This document shows, one piece after another, positions 1 through 9,320 of a DNA stretch of 50,674 nt; position 1 is the first letter of the stretch; each line of letters begins with the position of its first letter. The stretch is from the NCBI GenBank assembly GCA_947482825.1, contig CANKMT010000035.1, positions 1-50,674 on the forward strand. Direction: 5' to 3'. This stretch comes from Betaproteobacteria bacterium. GTDB lineage: Bacteria; Pseudomonadota; Gammaproteobacteria; Burkholderiales; SG8-39. The position numbers and the translations under genes were made by a program. The notes beneath the pieces are model-generated. The model did no database searches and was not told where the DNA came from. It was given only the letters and a program-made list of their open reading frames with translations.

Positions 1-929
1 CCCGCAACACGTTGGCCAATGCGAACGCGGTACGCGACTGGCGCGTCTACGCCGACTTGGCCCAGTCGCTCATTGGAATCGACCGACCTCTTTAGTCCGA
101 GGAACCGTTTGGCGTCGATCTGAAGAACACGGTCTACGCGTTGGACGCCAGCACCATCGACCTGTGTCTTGCGGTGTTTCCTTGGGCACCGTTTCGCTCG
201 ACCAAAGCTGCCATCAAGCTGCATACGCTTTTGGACTTGCGCGGCAACAGTCCCACGTTCCTGCACATCAGCGACGGCAAACTGCACGACGTCAATGTGC
301 TCGACTTGCTGATACCCGAGCCCGGCGCCTTCCACGTCATGGACCGCGGCTATATCGACTTCGAGCGGCTGCATCGCCTGCACGAGGCGGGCAGCTTCTT
401 CGTGACGCGCGCCAAATCCAATCTCAAAGCACAGCGTCGCTATTCCCATCCGGTCGATCGCAGCACGGGTTTGATTTGCGATCAAACCATCGTGCTCACC
501 GGGTTCTACTCGCGCCAGGACTTCGACACGCCGCTGCGTCGTATAAAGTTCAGAGATCCCAAGACCGGCAAGCGGCTGGTGTTTCTGACCAACAACTTCG
601 CGCTGCCGGCGATCTCCATCGCCGACCTTTATCGGTGCCGGTGGCAGGTCGAATTGTTTTTCAAGTGGATAAAGCAGCATCTTCGGATCAAGGTCTTCTT
701 CGGCACTTCGGAGAACGCAGTCAAGACTCAAATCTGGATCGCGGTCTCGGTCTACGTACTCGTCGCCATTGTAAAAAAGCGGCTCAAACTCTCGGCGAGC
801 CTCTATGAAATGCTACAGATCCTGAGTCTGACCATGTTCGAGCGAATCCCTTTGGATCAACTACTTAACAAAATTGTCACCGATGACATTCAGGTCCTTC
901 CGGCTAATCAGCTGAATTTGTTCGAGTAA
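1..929 (+). pseudogene. IS4-family transposase, left-truncated by the window edge and interrupted by an amber codon
   Basis: DDE transposase of the IS4 family. The open part from 141 to 929 holds the catalytic core: first Asp in YALDAST, second Asp in HVMDRGYIDF, and the Glu in the Y-x2-R-x3-E-x6-K signature of YRCRWQVELFFKWIKQ, which defines IS4. The same frame continues upstream to base 3 (RNTLANANAVRDWRVYADLA...) but is broken by TAG at 93-95, between GIDRPL and SEEPFGVDL. Family members carry a Tyr at about this place, so a TAY to TAG change is the simplest explanation. Residues after the stop still match the family, so the lesion looks recent. The N-terminus lies outside the window. Downstream translation from the ATG at 141 would lack part of the N-terminal domain but keep the catalytic residues. 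Family identity is secure; inactivity is inferred. Confidence 0.85.
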
Positions 930-941
930 CGTTGGGACACT
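1..941 (+). mobile_element. Right part of an IS4-family insertion sequence
   Basis: The element contains the transposase reading frame and ends shortly after its stop codon at 927-929. The bases GTTGGGACACT at 931-941 are a plausible inner or terminal part of the right inverted repeat, but the left end is outside the window, so neither the repeat nor a target duplication can be checked. The MFS reading frame on the other strand runs into this end and takes its last codons from it, which places the insertion point near 940-950. Confidence 0.6.
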
Positions 942-2164
942 AGTGAGCGCAGATAGATAATCAATCCGGAAAAGCTCACCGCCGCCAGCATTGCGAACAC
1001 CGCGCGATAGGCCGACTCGGGGGCCGCCGCGCCGGGGTTGTCCACGAACGCACCGACGATGTAGCCGCTTAGCGAAGGCAGGACGGTGGCGCCGACCACC
1101 TGGGCCATATTCACCGTCGTCACGCCGCGACCGGCCTGGGCATCCGGGAAAAGCGCGCGGCCCTGCGCCACGAGGATGATCGAGTACGACGAAAGGAAAG
1201 GGATCGCCATCATCAGCGCCACGGCCAGCCAGAGCGGCGGTTGCGGCACCAGCGCGAGAGTGCCGAACACGGCAACCGACGCCGCGGCCCCCGCGATCAC
1301 GATTTGCTTGCGCGTGCCGAAGACCCGGTCCAGCGGCCCGAACGCCAGGAGACCCACGATCTGCGCCACGCCCATCGCGAGCAGCACGTTGCCGCGCGCC
1401 ACGCCGTCGAGGCCATGCACGTCGTTCAGGTAAGGCCCGGCCCAGACTCCGAGCACCGTGACCATGCAGGCGTAGCCGGAGGTGTGCATCGCGAGCACCG
1501 GGCCCAGGCCGGGCGTGCGCCACACATCGATCAGTCCGCGCCAGACCTGGGCGAGCGTTTGCGGTCGTTGCGGTGCGGGCTTGGCGCCGGGAGGGTCGTC
1601 ACGCACCAGCCACAGGAAGAGCAGGGCGACCAAGGCGGTGATCGCCGCAAGGACATCGAACGCATTGCGCCAGCCCATGTTCTTGGCGGCCCAGGCGAGC
1701 GGCGTCGCGGCCGCCAGCGTGCCGATGTTGCTCATTGCGAACACCCAGGAAATGATCAGCGTGAAGCGATGCACACCGAACCAGCGCGAGCAGAGGAACA
1801 CGGCGGACATGAAACTCGCCGAGCATCCCAGACCGACCAGGAAACGCGCCGAGATGAGTTCGCCCGCGTTCGCCGATCGCGCAATCCAGAGCGCACCAAC
1901 GACGGCCAGGCCGCTGATCTAGGCCAGCGTGGCGCGCGCCCCCCAACGGTCGAACGCGATGCCCACCGGAATCTGCGCCACCAACAGGGCGAGGAAGAAC
2001 GCGCCGCCCGCGAGGCCGAGGTCGCGGGCGCTCAGGCCGAGTTCGGCCGCCACCTCCGGTCCGATCACGCTGTTGGATACGCGATAGAACTGGCTGATCG
2101 AGGTCAGCGCGGCAAGCAGCAAGACCAGGACGATCGCCGCCCGGCCCGGGGGGGCCGCGGGCAA
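908..2164 (-). pseudogene. MFS transporter, broken by an in-frame TAG and truncated by the IS4 element
   Basis: A major facilitator superfamily permease with the usual hydrophobic segments and the loop-2-like motif GIAFDRWGARATLA. The N-terminal part (2164 to 1919) ends at a TAG at 1921-1919. The same frame resumes at once as ISGLAVVGALWIARSANAG and stays open to 908, so one nonsense change (TGG to TAG is simplest) splits the gene. Its last codons after IIYLRS are read from the IS4 end, so the native C-terminus has been replaced. The start is unclear: the most upstream option is a TTG at 2164, 25 nt after serB, making this the last member of the mfd-Sel1-serB operon. The substrate cannot be told. 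An internal restart at ATG 1810 is possible but would lack the first helices. Confidence 0.8.
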
Positions 2165-2189
2165 AGCGCGCGCAGAGGCCGCCGGTGAA

Positions 2190-3032
2190 TTATTCGAACA
2201 GATTGATCACCCCGTCCAAACCGGAATGATTTAGCGCGTAGGTAGCCTTCGCCCGCACGATCGGCTTTGCGCGGTACGCAATCGAAACGCCGGCGGCCTC
2301 GAGCATCGGAATGTCGTTGGCGCCGTCCCCGATGGCGATCGTCTGTTTCATCGCGAGTCCCAGCGCGTGAGCCAGTCCCTTGAGCCGCTCGACCTTGGCC
2401 CGCGCATTGACAATTGGGCCCGAGACGCGCCCGGTCAGCCTGCCGTCTTCGATTTCAAGCACGTTTGAAAGCGCGTGATCCAGACCCAGGCGTTTCTGCA
2501 GGCGCTCGGTGAAGAAGGTGAATCCCCCTGACACCAGCAGCGTGCTGATGCCAACGCGCTGTGCATGCTTCACCAGGGCTTCGGCGCCGGGCGAGAGGCG
2601 CAGCTTTTCGGCGTAGACGCGCTCCAGCGCTTCGATGCCGAGCCCGGCCAGCAGCGCGACACGCTGCCCGAGGCTTTCGGCGTAGTCGATCTCGCCGCGC
2701 ATCGCGCGCGCGGTGATTGCCGCGATCGCGGGCTTGATGCCGAGCATGCCGCCGATCTCGTCGATGCATTCGATCGTGATCAGCGTCGAATCCATGTCCA
2801 TGGCAAGCAGGCGAAAGCCAGCGAACTTGCGGCCCTCCTGCACCCAGGCGTGGTCGAGCGAGCGATGCTCGCAGTACGCGGCAACAGTAGCCTCGCCCTG
2901 CAAAGGCGGCGAGGGCGCGCGCAGGCGCCAGGCGGACTGCGCGACCTGCTCGAAGGAGCGCGCACCGCAAAGGACTGCGATTTGCGAGGCGTCCGCGGCT
3001 TCTATGCCGGCCCCTTGCACTACGAGGTTCAT
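2190..3032 (-). CDS. serB: Phosphoserine phosphatase SerB
   Basis: Catalyses the last step of L-serine synthesis, dephosphorylating O-phosphoserine in the cytoplasm. It is a HAD-superfamily enzyme with all signature motifs: DMDSTL at residues 79-84 (nucleophile Asp79, acid/base Asp81), SGG at 168-170, Lys in the ARAKVERLKG segment, and GDGAND at 235-240 for Mg binding. The helical cap begins with ECIDEIGGM. At 280 aa it has the length of SerB proteins with one N-terminal ACT-like region. Its ATG overlaps the stop of the Sel1 gene (ATGA at 3032-3029), so translation is probably coupled to it. Confidence 0.95.
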   Translation of the reverse strand: MNLVVQGAGIEAADASQIAVLCGARSFEQVAQSAWRLRAPSPPLQGEATVAAYCEHRSLDHAWVQEGRKFAGFRLLAMDMDSTLITIECIDEIGGMLGIKPAIAAITARAMRGEIDYAESLGQRVALLAGLGIEALERVYAEKLRLSPGAEALVKHAQRVGISTLLVSGGFTFFTERLQKRLGLDHALSNVLEIEDGRLTGRVSGPIVNARAKVERLKGLAHALGLAMKQTIAIGDGANDIPMLEAAGVSIAYRAKPIVRAKATYALNHSGLDGVINLFE

Positions 3033-3853
3033 TGCTTGTCGAACCCGGCCCTTTGGCGCCAGGCTTTCGCTTCCGCGGCGTCGGAGGGAACGCCCAGGCC
3101 GAGCTCATAGATCTTCGACAACTCCAGCATTGCGTTGCGGTTGCCGCCTTCGGCCGAGCGCAGGAACCATCCGTGTGCCGCCACCAGGTTGCGCTCCATG
3201 CCCACGCCCTTTTGCAGCATTGCGCCGAGGAAGTACTGCGCACCCGGGTGGCGCTGCTTTGCTGCAAACAGGAACCACCGCGCAGCCTCGGATGAATTCT
3301 CCTTTACGCCAACGCCCTTGATCAGGAGCTCGCCATAGAGCGCCTGCGCGGCCGCGAGTCCCGACATCGCGGCCTTTTCCATCCAACTGGCCATCTGTGC
3401 GTCGTCCCGAGCCAAGCCTTTGCCGCCCGTAAAGAGCAACGCGAGGTTGTATTGCGATATCGCGAAGCCCTGCTCGGCGGCCGCACGGTACCAGCGCGCG
3501 GACTCGGCCGGATTGGCCTGGGTGCCGCGCCCGTCGATGTACATTGCGCCAAGGTTATTCTGCGCCGCGGCCAAACCGGCCTCTGCGGCCTTGCGATACC
3601 AGTACAACGCTTCCGCAGGCTGGCCGAGCGGCGCCGGCGCGCTTTCCAGCGCGAGTCCGAGCAGGAACTGCGCCTGGACGACGCCTTCCGAGGCGAGAGG
3701 TTTCAGCGCATCGATGGCCTGCGCGAAATCCCCGCGCGAAATCGAACCCTGCGCTGGCGCCACTCGCGGGTCGCCCTCGGTGGCTTGCGCTGGCCATTGA
3801 AGCGCAAGCGAACCCGCGACCAGGCAAGCCGCAAACAGCCTGCAGCGCGTCAC
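3029..3853 (-). CDS. Secreted Sel1-repeat (TPR-like) protein
   Basis: Predicted periplasmic protein of 274 aa built from about five or six Sel1-like repeats, for example NNLGAMYIDGRGTQANPAES followed by ARWYRAAAEQG. Such helical repeats form protein-binding scaffolds; no enzymatic residues are seen and the partner is unknown. I chose the GTG at 3853, which overlaps the mfd stop as GTGA and starts directly with a signal peptide (MTRCRLFAACLVAGSLALQW..AQA). The longer frame to 3904 would bury that signal behind 17 residues read from within mfd. The gene sits between mfd and serB with 4-nt overlaps on both sides, an unusual place for an exported scaffold protein. Confidence 0.85.
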   Translation of the reverse strand: MTRCRLFAACLVAGSLALQWPAQATEGDPRVAPAQGSISRGDFAQAIDALKPLASEGVVQAQFLLGLALESAPAPLGQPAEALYWYRKAAEAGLAAAQNNLGAMYIDGRGTQANPAESARWYRAAAEQGFAISQYNLALLFTGGKGLARDDAQMASWMEKAAMSGLAAAQALYGELLIKGVGVKENSSEAARWFLFAAKQRHPGAQYFLGAMLQKGVGMERNLVAAHGWFLRSAEGGNRNAMLELSKIYELGLGVPSDAAEAKAWRQRAGFDKQ

Positions 3854-6800
3854 GCCGCCAGCGCCCGGAAAGCGTCCTTTGCCGCCTGGACCCTTTCCTG
3901 CCAAGTGGGCAGCTTCGCTTCGATGCGCAGTTTTTCCGGACCCGCGAATCGCCAGTTACGGCGCTTCTGCATGAGGTCGACGATCTTCGCGCCGTCCACG
4001 GTGGCGCCGCGGCCGTCCTTGCCGAACTGCAGGACCACCGACTCGTGCGTCGCGTCCAGGCGCGAGACGCCGAAGGGCCGGGCCAGGATGCGCAGCGCGT
4101 GGCATTCGAGCAGGGCCTTGGCCGGCTCGGGCATCGCGCCGAAGCGGTCGACGAGCTCTTCGTGCATCGCGTCGAGGTCCTCGCGCGATTCGCAGTTGGA
4201 CATCCGCTTGTACAGCGTGAGCCGCTCGTGCACGTCGCTGCAGTACGCGTCCGGCAGCAGCGCCGGCACATGCAGGTTGATTTCAGTGGTGAGGTCCGTC
4301 GAATCCTCGAGATCGACGATCTTGCCCGCCTTGAGCGCGCGAACCGCGCGTTCAAGCATTTGCGTGTAGAGCGAAAAGCCGATTTCCTGGATCTCTCCGG
4401 ACTGGGATTCACCGAGCACTTCGCCGGCGCCCCGGATCTCGAGGTCGTGCATGGCAAGGTAGAAGCCCGAACCCAGCTCTCCCATCATCTGGATCGCCTC
4501 GAGCCGCTTCTTGGCCTGTGCGCCGAGCGCCTCTTCCTCGGGTGTGAGCAGGTAGGCGTAGGCCTGGTGGTGCGAGCGGCCTACGCGCCCGCGCAACTGG
4601 TGCAGTTGCGCGAGGCCGAACTTGTCGGCCCGGTTGATGAGGATGGTGTTGGCGTGCGGGTTGTCGATGCCGGTCTCGATGATCGTCGAACAAAGCAGCA
4701 CATTGTGGCGTTGCTGGGTGAACTCGCGCATCACGCGCTCGAGGTCACGCTCGCGCATCTGGCCGTGCGCGATGGCAATCCGGGCCTCGGGCAGCAGGCG
4801 CGCCAGTTTTTCCCTCATGTTGTCGATCGTGTCGACCTGGTTATGCAGGAAGTACACCTGCCCGCCGCGCTTGAGTTCGCGCAAGGACGCTTCGCGGATG
4901 ATGCCGTCGGACCATTGCGAAACGAAAGTCTTGATCGCCAGGCGCTTCTGCGGAGCGGTGGCAATGACCGAAAACTCGCGCAAGCCCTCGAGCGACAACG
5001 CGAGCGTGCGCGGGATCGGGGTGGCCGTCAGGGTGAGCACGTCGACCTCGGCACGCAGCGCCTTCAGGGCCTCTTTCTGGCGCACGCCAAACCGATGCTC
5101 CTCGTCGATGATCACGAGGCCAAGGCGAGCGAACTTGGCGTCCTTGGAAATCAGTTTGTGCGTGCCGATCACGATGTCGACGGCGCCGGCCGCCATGTCT
5201 TTCAGCACCTGCGTGGATTCCTTGCCGGTGCGAAAGCGCGACAACTCCGCGATTTTCACCGGCCACTGGTCGGCGACGTGCGCGAAGCGGTCCGAAAAAG
5301 TCTGGAAATGCTGTTCGGCCAGCAACGTCGTCGGGCACAGGATCGCGACCTGCCTGCCGCCGGCGACCGCGAGAAAGGCCGCGCGCAGCGCGACTTCGGT
5401 CTTGCCGAACCCGACGTCGCCGCATATGAGGCGGTCCATGGGCTTGCCCGAAGTCATGTCCTGCATGACTGCGGTGATTGCGTCGGCCTGGTCGGGGGTT
5501 TCCTCGAAGCCGAAGCCGTCGGCAAAGGCCTCCATGTCGTGCGACTTGATCGCGAAGGCATGGCCCTTGCGCGCCGCGCGCTTGGCGTAGAGCGCGAGCA
5601 GTTCGGCGGCCGTGTCGCGAACCTGCTGGGCCGCTTTGCGTTTTGCCTTGTCCCATTGGCCGCTGCCCAGCTTGTGCAGCGGGGCCGCATCGGGTTGCGC
5701 GCCGCTGTAGCGCGATACCACCGACAACTGCGCGACCGGCACGTAGAGTTTGTCCCCGCCGTCGTATTCGAGATGCAGGAACTCGGTGACGCCCTCGCCG
5801 AGGTCGAGGCTGATGAGCCCGACGTAGCGCCCGATGCCGTGCTGCGAATGCACCACCGGGTCGCCAATCTTGAGCTCGGACAGGTCGCGGAGCATGCCCT
5901 CCACGGAGGATTTGCCGCTGTCGGTGCGCGCCGAGCGCTGCCGCACGGTGCTGGCGTAGAGTTCGCTCTCGGTGACGATGCACCAGCCCTCGGCGGGCAC
6001 CGAAAAGCCGTTCGAAAGGGGCGCCACACCGATCACGAAGCCTTCGTTGCCGGCAAGGAAGGCAGGCAGGTCCGCGACCTGCGCGGGCCGCATGCCGTAT
6101 TCGCCGAGATAGGCGGCCATAGTTTCGCGACGCCCCGCCGATTCCGCCGCCAGGAAGATTTTCAGGCCGCAGGCCTGCACGAAGGCCTTGAGCTTGGCAA
6201 GCGGGTCGCCGGCGCGGCGGTCCACCGACAGGTCGGGGAGCGGGTTCGTGTGGAACTCGATTGGCGCTTCGGCGCCGGGCGCCGCCTCGGCTTCGGCGGG
6301 GGGCGCCGCAACGTCCACGCGCGGGAGCGGCTGCAAGCGGACGAAGAATTCCTCGGCCGGGACGAAGATCTGCGCCGGTGGCAGGAGCGGCTTTTCGGGG
6401 TCGTGGGAGAGCAGCTTGTAGCGCGAAGCCGCATCGCGCCAGAACGCCATGACAGCACCCTGCACGTCGCGATGCATGACCGCGGTCACTTGCGCCGGCA
6501 GGTAGTCGAACAGCGTGGCGACCTCGTCGAAAAACACCGGCAGGTAGTACTCCACGCCCGCGGCCGGGATGCCGTTGGAGACATCCCGGTACAGACCCTT
6601 GCGCGAAGGATCGCCCTCGAAGATCTCGCGGAACCGCGTGCGGAATTTCGCGCGACCTGCGTCGTCGAGCGGGAATTCTCGAGCGGGCAGCAGGCGCACG
6701 TCGTTGACCTTGTAGAGCGTGCGCTGGCTGTCGACGTCGAAGGTGCGGACCGATTCGATCGTGTCGTCGAAGAGGTCGATGCGATAGGGCAGCGCGCTGC

Positions 6801-7332
6801 CCATCGGGAAGAGGTCGATGATGCCGCCTCGGATGCAGTACTCGCCGGGGGCGACGACCTGGGTCACATGCGCGTATCCGGCCGTAAGCAACTGCGCCTT
6901 GAGCAGGTCCGGGTCGAGGGTCTTGCCGACCTCGAGAAAGAACGTATATGCGGCGAGGTAGGCCGGCGGGCACAGGCGGTAAAGCGCCGTCGACGCGGGG
7001 ATCACTGCAATGTCGAACTCGCCACGCTGGATTTGGTAAAGGGTCGCGAGCCTTTCCGACACGAGGTCGTGATGAGGGGAAAAATTGTCGTAAGGCAACG
7101 TTTCCCAGTCCGGCAGGAGGAACACGCGCAGCGTCGGCGCGAACCAGCGCACTTCATCGACAAGGCGTTGCGCATCGAGCGCCGTTGCGCTGATCACAGC
7201 CAGCGGCCGGCCTTCGCCCGCCAGCCGCGCGATGGCGAGGGCATCGCTCGACCCGTCCAGCCGCGTCAGGCGCCGCCGGGCGGCCGGTCGGGCGCCTTGA
7301 GCGCCTTGTTCTGGGGGCAAATCTCGATACAT
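3850..7332 (-). CDS. mfd: Transcription-repair coupling factor Mfd
   Basis: A large SF2 translocase that displaces RNA polymerase stalled at DNA lesions and recruits UvrA. Visible parts in order: UvrB-like N-terminal homology (LPDWETLPYDNFSPHHDL, GEYCIRGGIIDLFP), the RNA-polymerase interaction domain beginning at DPVVHSQHGIGRYVGL, Walker A GDVGFGKTE near residue 640, the DEEH box (VIIDEEHRFGVRQKE), helicase motifs through LRGRVGRS, and a C-terminal TRCF domain. Length (1160 aa from ATG 7332) is normal. A TTG at 7365 would add 11 residues, so the start is uncertain. It is divergent from ispD across about 150 bp and heads the mfd-Sel1-serB operon. A 1277-codon open frame lies antisense to it; this follows from codon bias and is not a gene. 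Confidence 0.96.
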   Translation of the reverse strand: MYRDLPPEQGAQGARPAARRRLTRLDGSSDALAIARLAGEGRPLAVISATALDAQRLVDEVRWFAPTLRVFLLPDWETLPYDNFSPHHDLVSERLATLYQIQRGEFDIAVIPASTALYRLCPPAYLAAYTFFLEVGKTLDPDLLKAQLLTAGYAHVTQVVAPGEYCIRGGIIDLFPMGSALPYRIDLFDDTIESVRTFDVDSQRTLYKVNDVRLLPAREFPLDDAGRAKFRTRFREIFEGDPSRKGLYRDVSNGIPAAGVEYYLPVFFDEVATLFDYLPAQVTAVMHRDVQGAVMAFWRDAASRYKLLSHDPEKPLLPPAQIFVPAEEFFVRLQPLPRVDVAAPPAEAEAAPGAEAPIEFHTNPLPDLSVDRRAGDPLAKLKAFVQACGLKIFLAAESAGRRETMAAYLGEYGMRPAQVADLPAFLAGNEGFVIGVAPLSNGFSVPAEGWCIVTESELYASTVRQRSARTDSGKSSVEGMLRDLSELKIGDPVVHSQHGIGRYVGLISLDLGEGVTEFLHLEYDGGDKLYVPVAQLSVVSRYSGAQPDAAPLHKLGSGQWDKAKRKAAQQVRDTAAELLALYAKRAARKGHAFAIKSHDMEAFADGFGFEETPDQADAITAVMQDMTSGKPMDRLICGDVGFGKTEVALRAAFLAVAGGRQVAILCPTTLLAEQHFQTFSDRFAHVADQWPVKIAELSRFRTGKESTQVLKDMAAGAVDIVIGTHKLISKDAKFARLGLVIIDEEHRFGVRQKEALKALRAEVDVLTLTATPIPRTLALSLEGLREFSVIATAPQKRLAIKTFVSQWSDGIIREASLRELKRGGQVYFLHNQVDTIDNMREKLARLLPEARIAIAHGQMRERDLERVMREFTQQRHNVLLCSTIIETGIDNPHANTILINRADKFGLAQLHQLRGRVGRSHHQAYAYLLTPEEEALGAQAKKRLEAIQMMGELGSGFYLAMHDLEIRGAGEVLGESQSGEIQEIGFSLYTQMLERAVRALKAGKIVDLEDSTDLTTEINLHVPALLPDAYCSDVHERLTLYKRMSNCESREDLDAMHEELVDRFGAMPEPAKALLECHALRILARPFGVSRLDATHESVVLQFGKDGRGATVDGAKIVDLMQKRRNWRFAGPEKLRIEAKLPTWQERVQAAKDAFRALAA

Positions 7333-7403
7333 TGTCAGGGAAACGGTCTGGAAACGCGGGTCCAAAAACGCAAATAGCGTTCATCGGCAAGCCGCCCTCC
7401 GGC

Positions 7404-7435
7404 TTGTCCGATGCAACGCGTGTTGTATTATACAG
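7404..7435. promoter_or_regulatory. Putative divergent promoter between mfd and ispD
   Basis: The 11-bp palindrome TGTATTATACA at 7425-7435 contains a -10 box in both directions: TATTAT at 7427-7432 on plus, with TTGTCC at 7405-7410 sixteen bases upstream, and a consensus TATAAT (7433-7428) on minus toward mfd, for which no good -35 is seen. A 7-bp hairpin (CAAGCCG/CGGCTTG, 7389-7407) overlaps the plus-strand -35 and lies in the probable mfd leader. Inferred by eye. Confidence 0.45.
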
Positions 7436-7480
7436 GCTTGAATTTCCGGAATATTTTGCAAATCCCGTGAAGAATCCCGT

Positions 7481-8185
7481 TTGTCGTACTTTGCCCTGAT
7501 CCCGGCTGCCGGCAGCGGCTCGCGGATCGGTGCCGCCTCCCCGAAGCAGTACCTGCCGTTGTTGGGCAAGCCGATGCTTCATCATTCGATCGGTTGCGTT
7601 GCGCGGGCGCCGATCGAGACCGTATTCGTGGTTCTCGCTCCGGGCGATGCGGCGTTCGCACAGCATGACTGGAGCGCATTTGGCGGCAAGGTGGAGCCGC
7701 TCTATTGCGGTGGCGGCACGCGGCGCGATTCGGTCCTGAACGGCCTGGTCGCGGCAATGGATGTGGTGGACGCCGACGACTGGGTGCTCGTGCATGACGC
7801 CGCCCGGCCGTGCCTGCCGCATGCGGACCTCGAGCGACTGATCGATGAAGTCTCCGTCGATGAGGTCGGCGGGCTTCTTGCGTTGGCGGTGGCCGAAACG
7901 GTGAAGCGTGTCGCGCTCGGAGTGGATGCCGCTGTGGCCGATGAGGTGCGAGTCGAGTGCACCGAAGACCGCAGCCGCCTTTGGCTTGCGCAGACGCCGC
8001 AGATGTTCCGGGCCGGTTTGCTTGCCCAGGCGTTGCGCGACGCCCGAGGGGTCGTCACCGACGAGGCGAGCGCGGTGGAAATGCTGGGCCTGCATCCGCG
8101 GATCGTGCGCGGCAGCCGGCGCAACCTGAAAGTGACTTTCCCGGAAGACATGGCGATTGCGGAATCGATGCTGGGGCAGGAGTGA
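7481..8185 (+). CDS. ispD: 2-C-methyl-D-erythritol 4-phosphate cytidylyltransferase IspD
   Basis: Third enzyme of the MEP isoprenoid pathway: transfers CMP from CTP to methylerythritol phosphate. The CTP-binding loop [10 protein letters not shown] at residues 8-17 with Lys22 (SPKQYL), and VHDAARP at 104-110, are characteristic; 234 aa is the family length. The start is a TTG at 7481; no ATG or GTG in frame lies near enough to include the N-terminal strand [11 protein letters not shown] weak start could keep expression low. IspF follows after 2 nt, the usual pairing. Confidence 0.93.
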   Translation: MSYFALIPAAGSGSRIGAASPKQYLPLLGKPMLHHSIGCVARAPIETVFVVLAPGDAAFAQHDWSAFGGKVEPLYCGGGTRRDSVLNGLVAAMDVVDADDWVLVHDAARPCLPHADLERLIDEVSVDEVGGLLALAVAETVKRVALGVDAAVADEVRVECTEDRSRLWLAQTPQMFRAGLLAQALRDARGVVTDEASAVEMLGLHPRIVRGSRRNLKVTFPEDMAIAESMLGQE

Positions 8186-8187
8186 CG

Positions 8188-8691
8188 ATGCGCATAGGAC
8201 AGGGCTTCGATGTTCACGCGCTGGTGGCCGGGCGCAAGCTCATCATCGGCGGCGTGGAGATTGCCTACGAAAAAGGACTCGAGGGCCATTCGGATGCCGA
8301 CGTGCTGATTCACGCGATTTGCGACGCCTTGCTTGGCGCCGCGGGGCTCGGTGACATCGGCCGGCATTTCCCGGACACCGATCCCGCTTACAAAGGCGCC
8401 GACAGCCGCGTGCTGCTGCGGGCTGTGGCGCAAAAAGTGGCGGCGGCCGGGTTCAGCGTTTCGAACGTCGATGCCACCATCGTCGCGCAGGCGCCGCGCA
8501 TGGCGCCGCACATCGCGAAGATGACGGCCAATATCAGCGCCGACCTCGGGCTGGCGGCCGGGGCGATGGTGAACGTCAAGGCCACCACGACCGAGCACCT
8601 CGGGTTCACCGGCCGCGGCGAAGGCATTGCCGCACAGGCCATTGCACTCCTCGTCGCAGCGACAACTCCGGACTCGCTGTCCTCCTACTGA
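8188..8691 (+). CDS. ispF: 2-C-methyl-D-erythritol 2,4-cyclodiphosphate synthase IspF
   Basis: Forms the cyclic diphosphate MEcPP from the IspE product in the MEP pathway; a trimeric zinc enzyme. [12 protein letters not shown] holds the metal ligands Asp8 and His10, and [21 protein letters not shown] carries the third His and active-site loop (written in family form GHSDADV...H). At 167 aa it is slightly longer than usual at the C-terminus. The ATG follows the ispD stop by 2 nt, with CAGGAG at 8177-8182 as ribosome-binding site inside the end of ispD. The pathway enzyme IspG is encoded separately at 41.6 kb. Confidence 0.94.
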   Translation: MRIGQGFDVHALVAGRKLIIGGVEIAYEKGLEGHSDADVLIHAICDALLGAAGLGDIGRHFPDTDPAYKGADSRVLLRAVAQKVAAAGFSVSNVDATIVAQAPRMAPHIAKMTANISADLGLAAGAMVNVKATTTEHLGFTGRGEGIAAQAIALLVAATTPDSLSSY

Positions 8692-8702
8692 GCGCCACCG
8701 CC

Positions 8703-9320
8703 ATGTATTCACCAGCCTACAACCAGCTTGAGAACCGCGCCGAGATCCTCGAGTTCATGCGCGCCAACAATTTTGCGGTGGTCATGACCGCAACCGACGG
8801 CGAGCCGCGCGCATCGCACCTGCCCGTGCTGGTCGAAGCGCGGGAAGGGCGCTGGGTGATCGTCGCCCACATGGCGAAAAGCAACCCGCAGTGGGAGGCC
8901 TTCTTCGACGACGAGGTGCTCGTGGTGTTTCACGGTGCGCATGCCTACGTCTCGCCGCGCTGGTACGCGGAAAAGGAGCGCGTGCCGACCTGGAACTACG
9001 CGGCCGTCCATGCCTACGGCAAGGTCAAGGCTTACCACGATGCAGAGTCCAAGCGCGCCGCGGTCGCGAAGCTCGTCGCGCATCACGATCCGCTCTGGGA
9101 ACCGGCGTTCGCCAATCTCTCGCCGGCCTACATGGAAGGCATGCTCGGCGGCATCGTGGCCTTCGAGATCCCCGTCGACCGCATCGAGACGCGTTGGAAA
9201 CTTTCGCAGAATCGCGGCCGGCGCGAGATGGAGCTGATCGCCGCCGAACTCGAAAAGTCGGAATTCTCCGCAGAGCGCGACCTGGTCCCGCTGATGCGCC
9301 AGCACCTCGTGGAGAAGTAG
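8703..9320 (+). CDS. PaiB-like FMN-binding protein
   Basis: Member of the PaiB/FMN-binding split-barrel family, first described as negative regulators of sporulation and protease genes in Bacillus; in proteobacteria the role is mostly untested. Typical segments are the start MYSPAYNQ, SHLPVLVE, AHMAKSNPQW, the motif YVSPRWYAEKERVPTWNY followed by VHAYG, and KLSQNR near the end. The length of 205 aa is normal. No DNA-binding domain is obvious, so 'transcriptional regulator' is only a family name here. It lies 11 nt after ispF and its stop overlaps the next gene's GTG by one base (TAGTG). Confidence 0.85.
   Translation: MYSPAYNQLENRAEILEFMRANNFAVVMTATDGEPRASHLPVLVEAREGRWVIVAHMAKSNPQWEAFFDDEVLVVFHGAHAYVSPRWYAEKERVPTWNYAAVHAYGKVKAYHDAESKRAAVAKLVAHHDPLWEPAFANLSPAYMEGMLGGIVAFEIPVDRIETRWKLSQNRGRREMELIAAELEKSEFSAERDLVPLMRQHLVEK

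Noticed and set aside
93..1921. Amber (TAG) recoding as an explanation of the two in-frame stops
   Set aside because: Several intact genes here end naturally in TAG (the PaiB-like gene, ispG, tilS, the dehydrogenase gene), so TAG is an ordinary stop. Both affected genes are typical targets of decay.
3544..7377. A 1277-codon open frame antisense to mfd
   Set aside because: It is in codon register with mfd, so it stays open simply because mfd avoids TTA, CTA and TCA codons, as expected at high GC. The product is Arg/Ala/Gly-rich and has no recognisable domain.
7957..8691. A longer IspF starting inside ispD
   Set aside because: The family N-terminus [12 protein letters not shown] begins at ATG 8188 with a ribosome-binding site; the upstream part is out-of-frame ispD.
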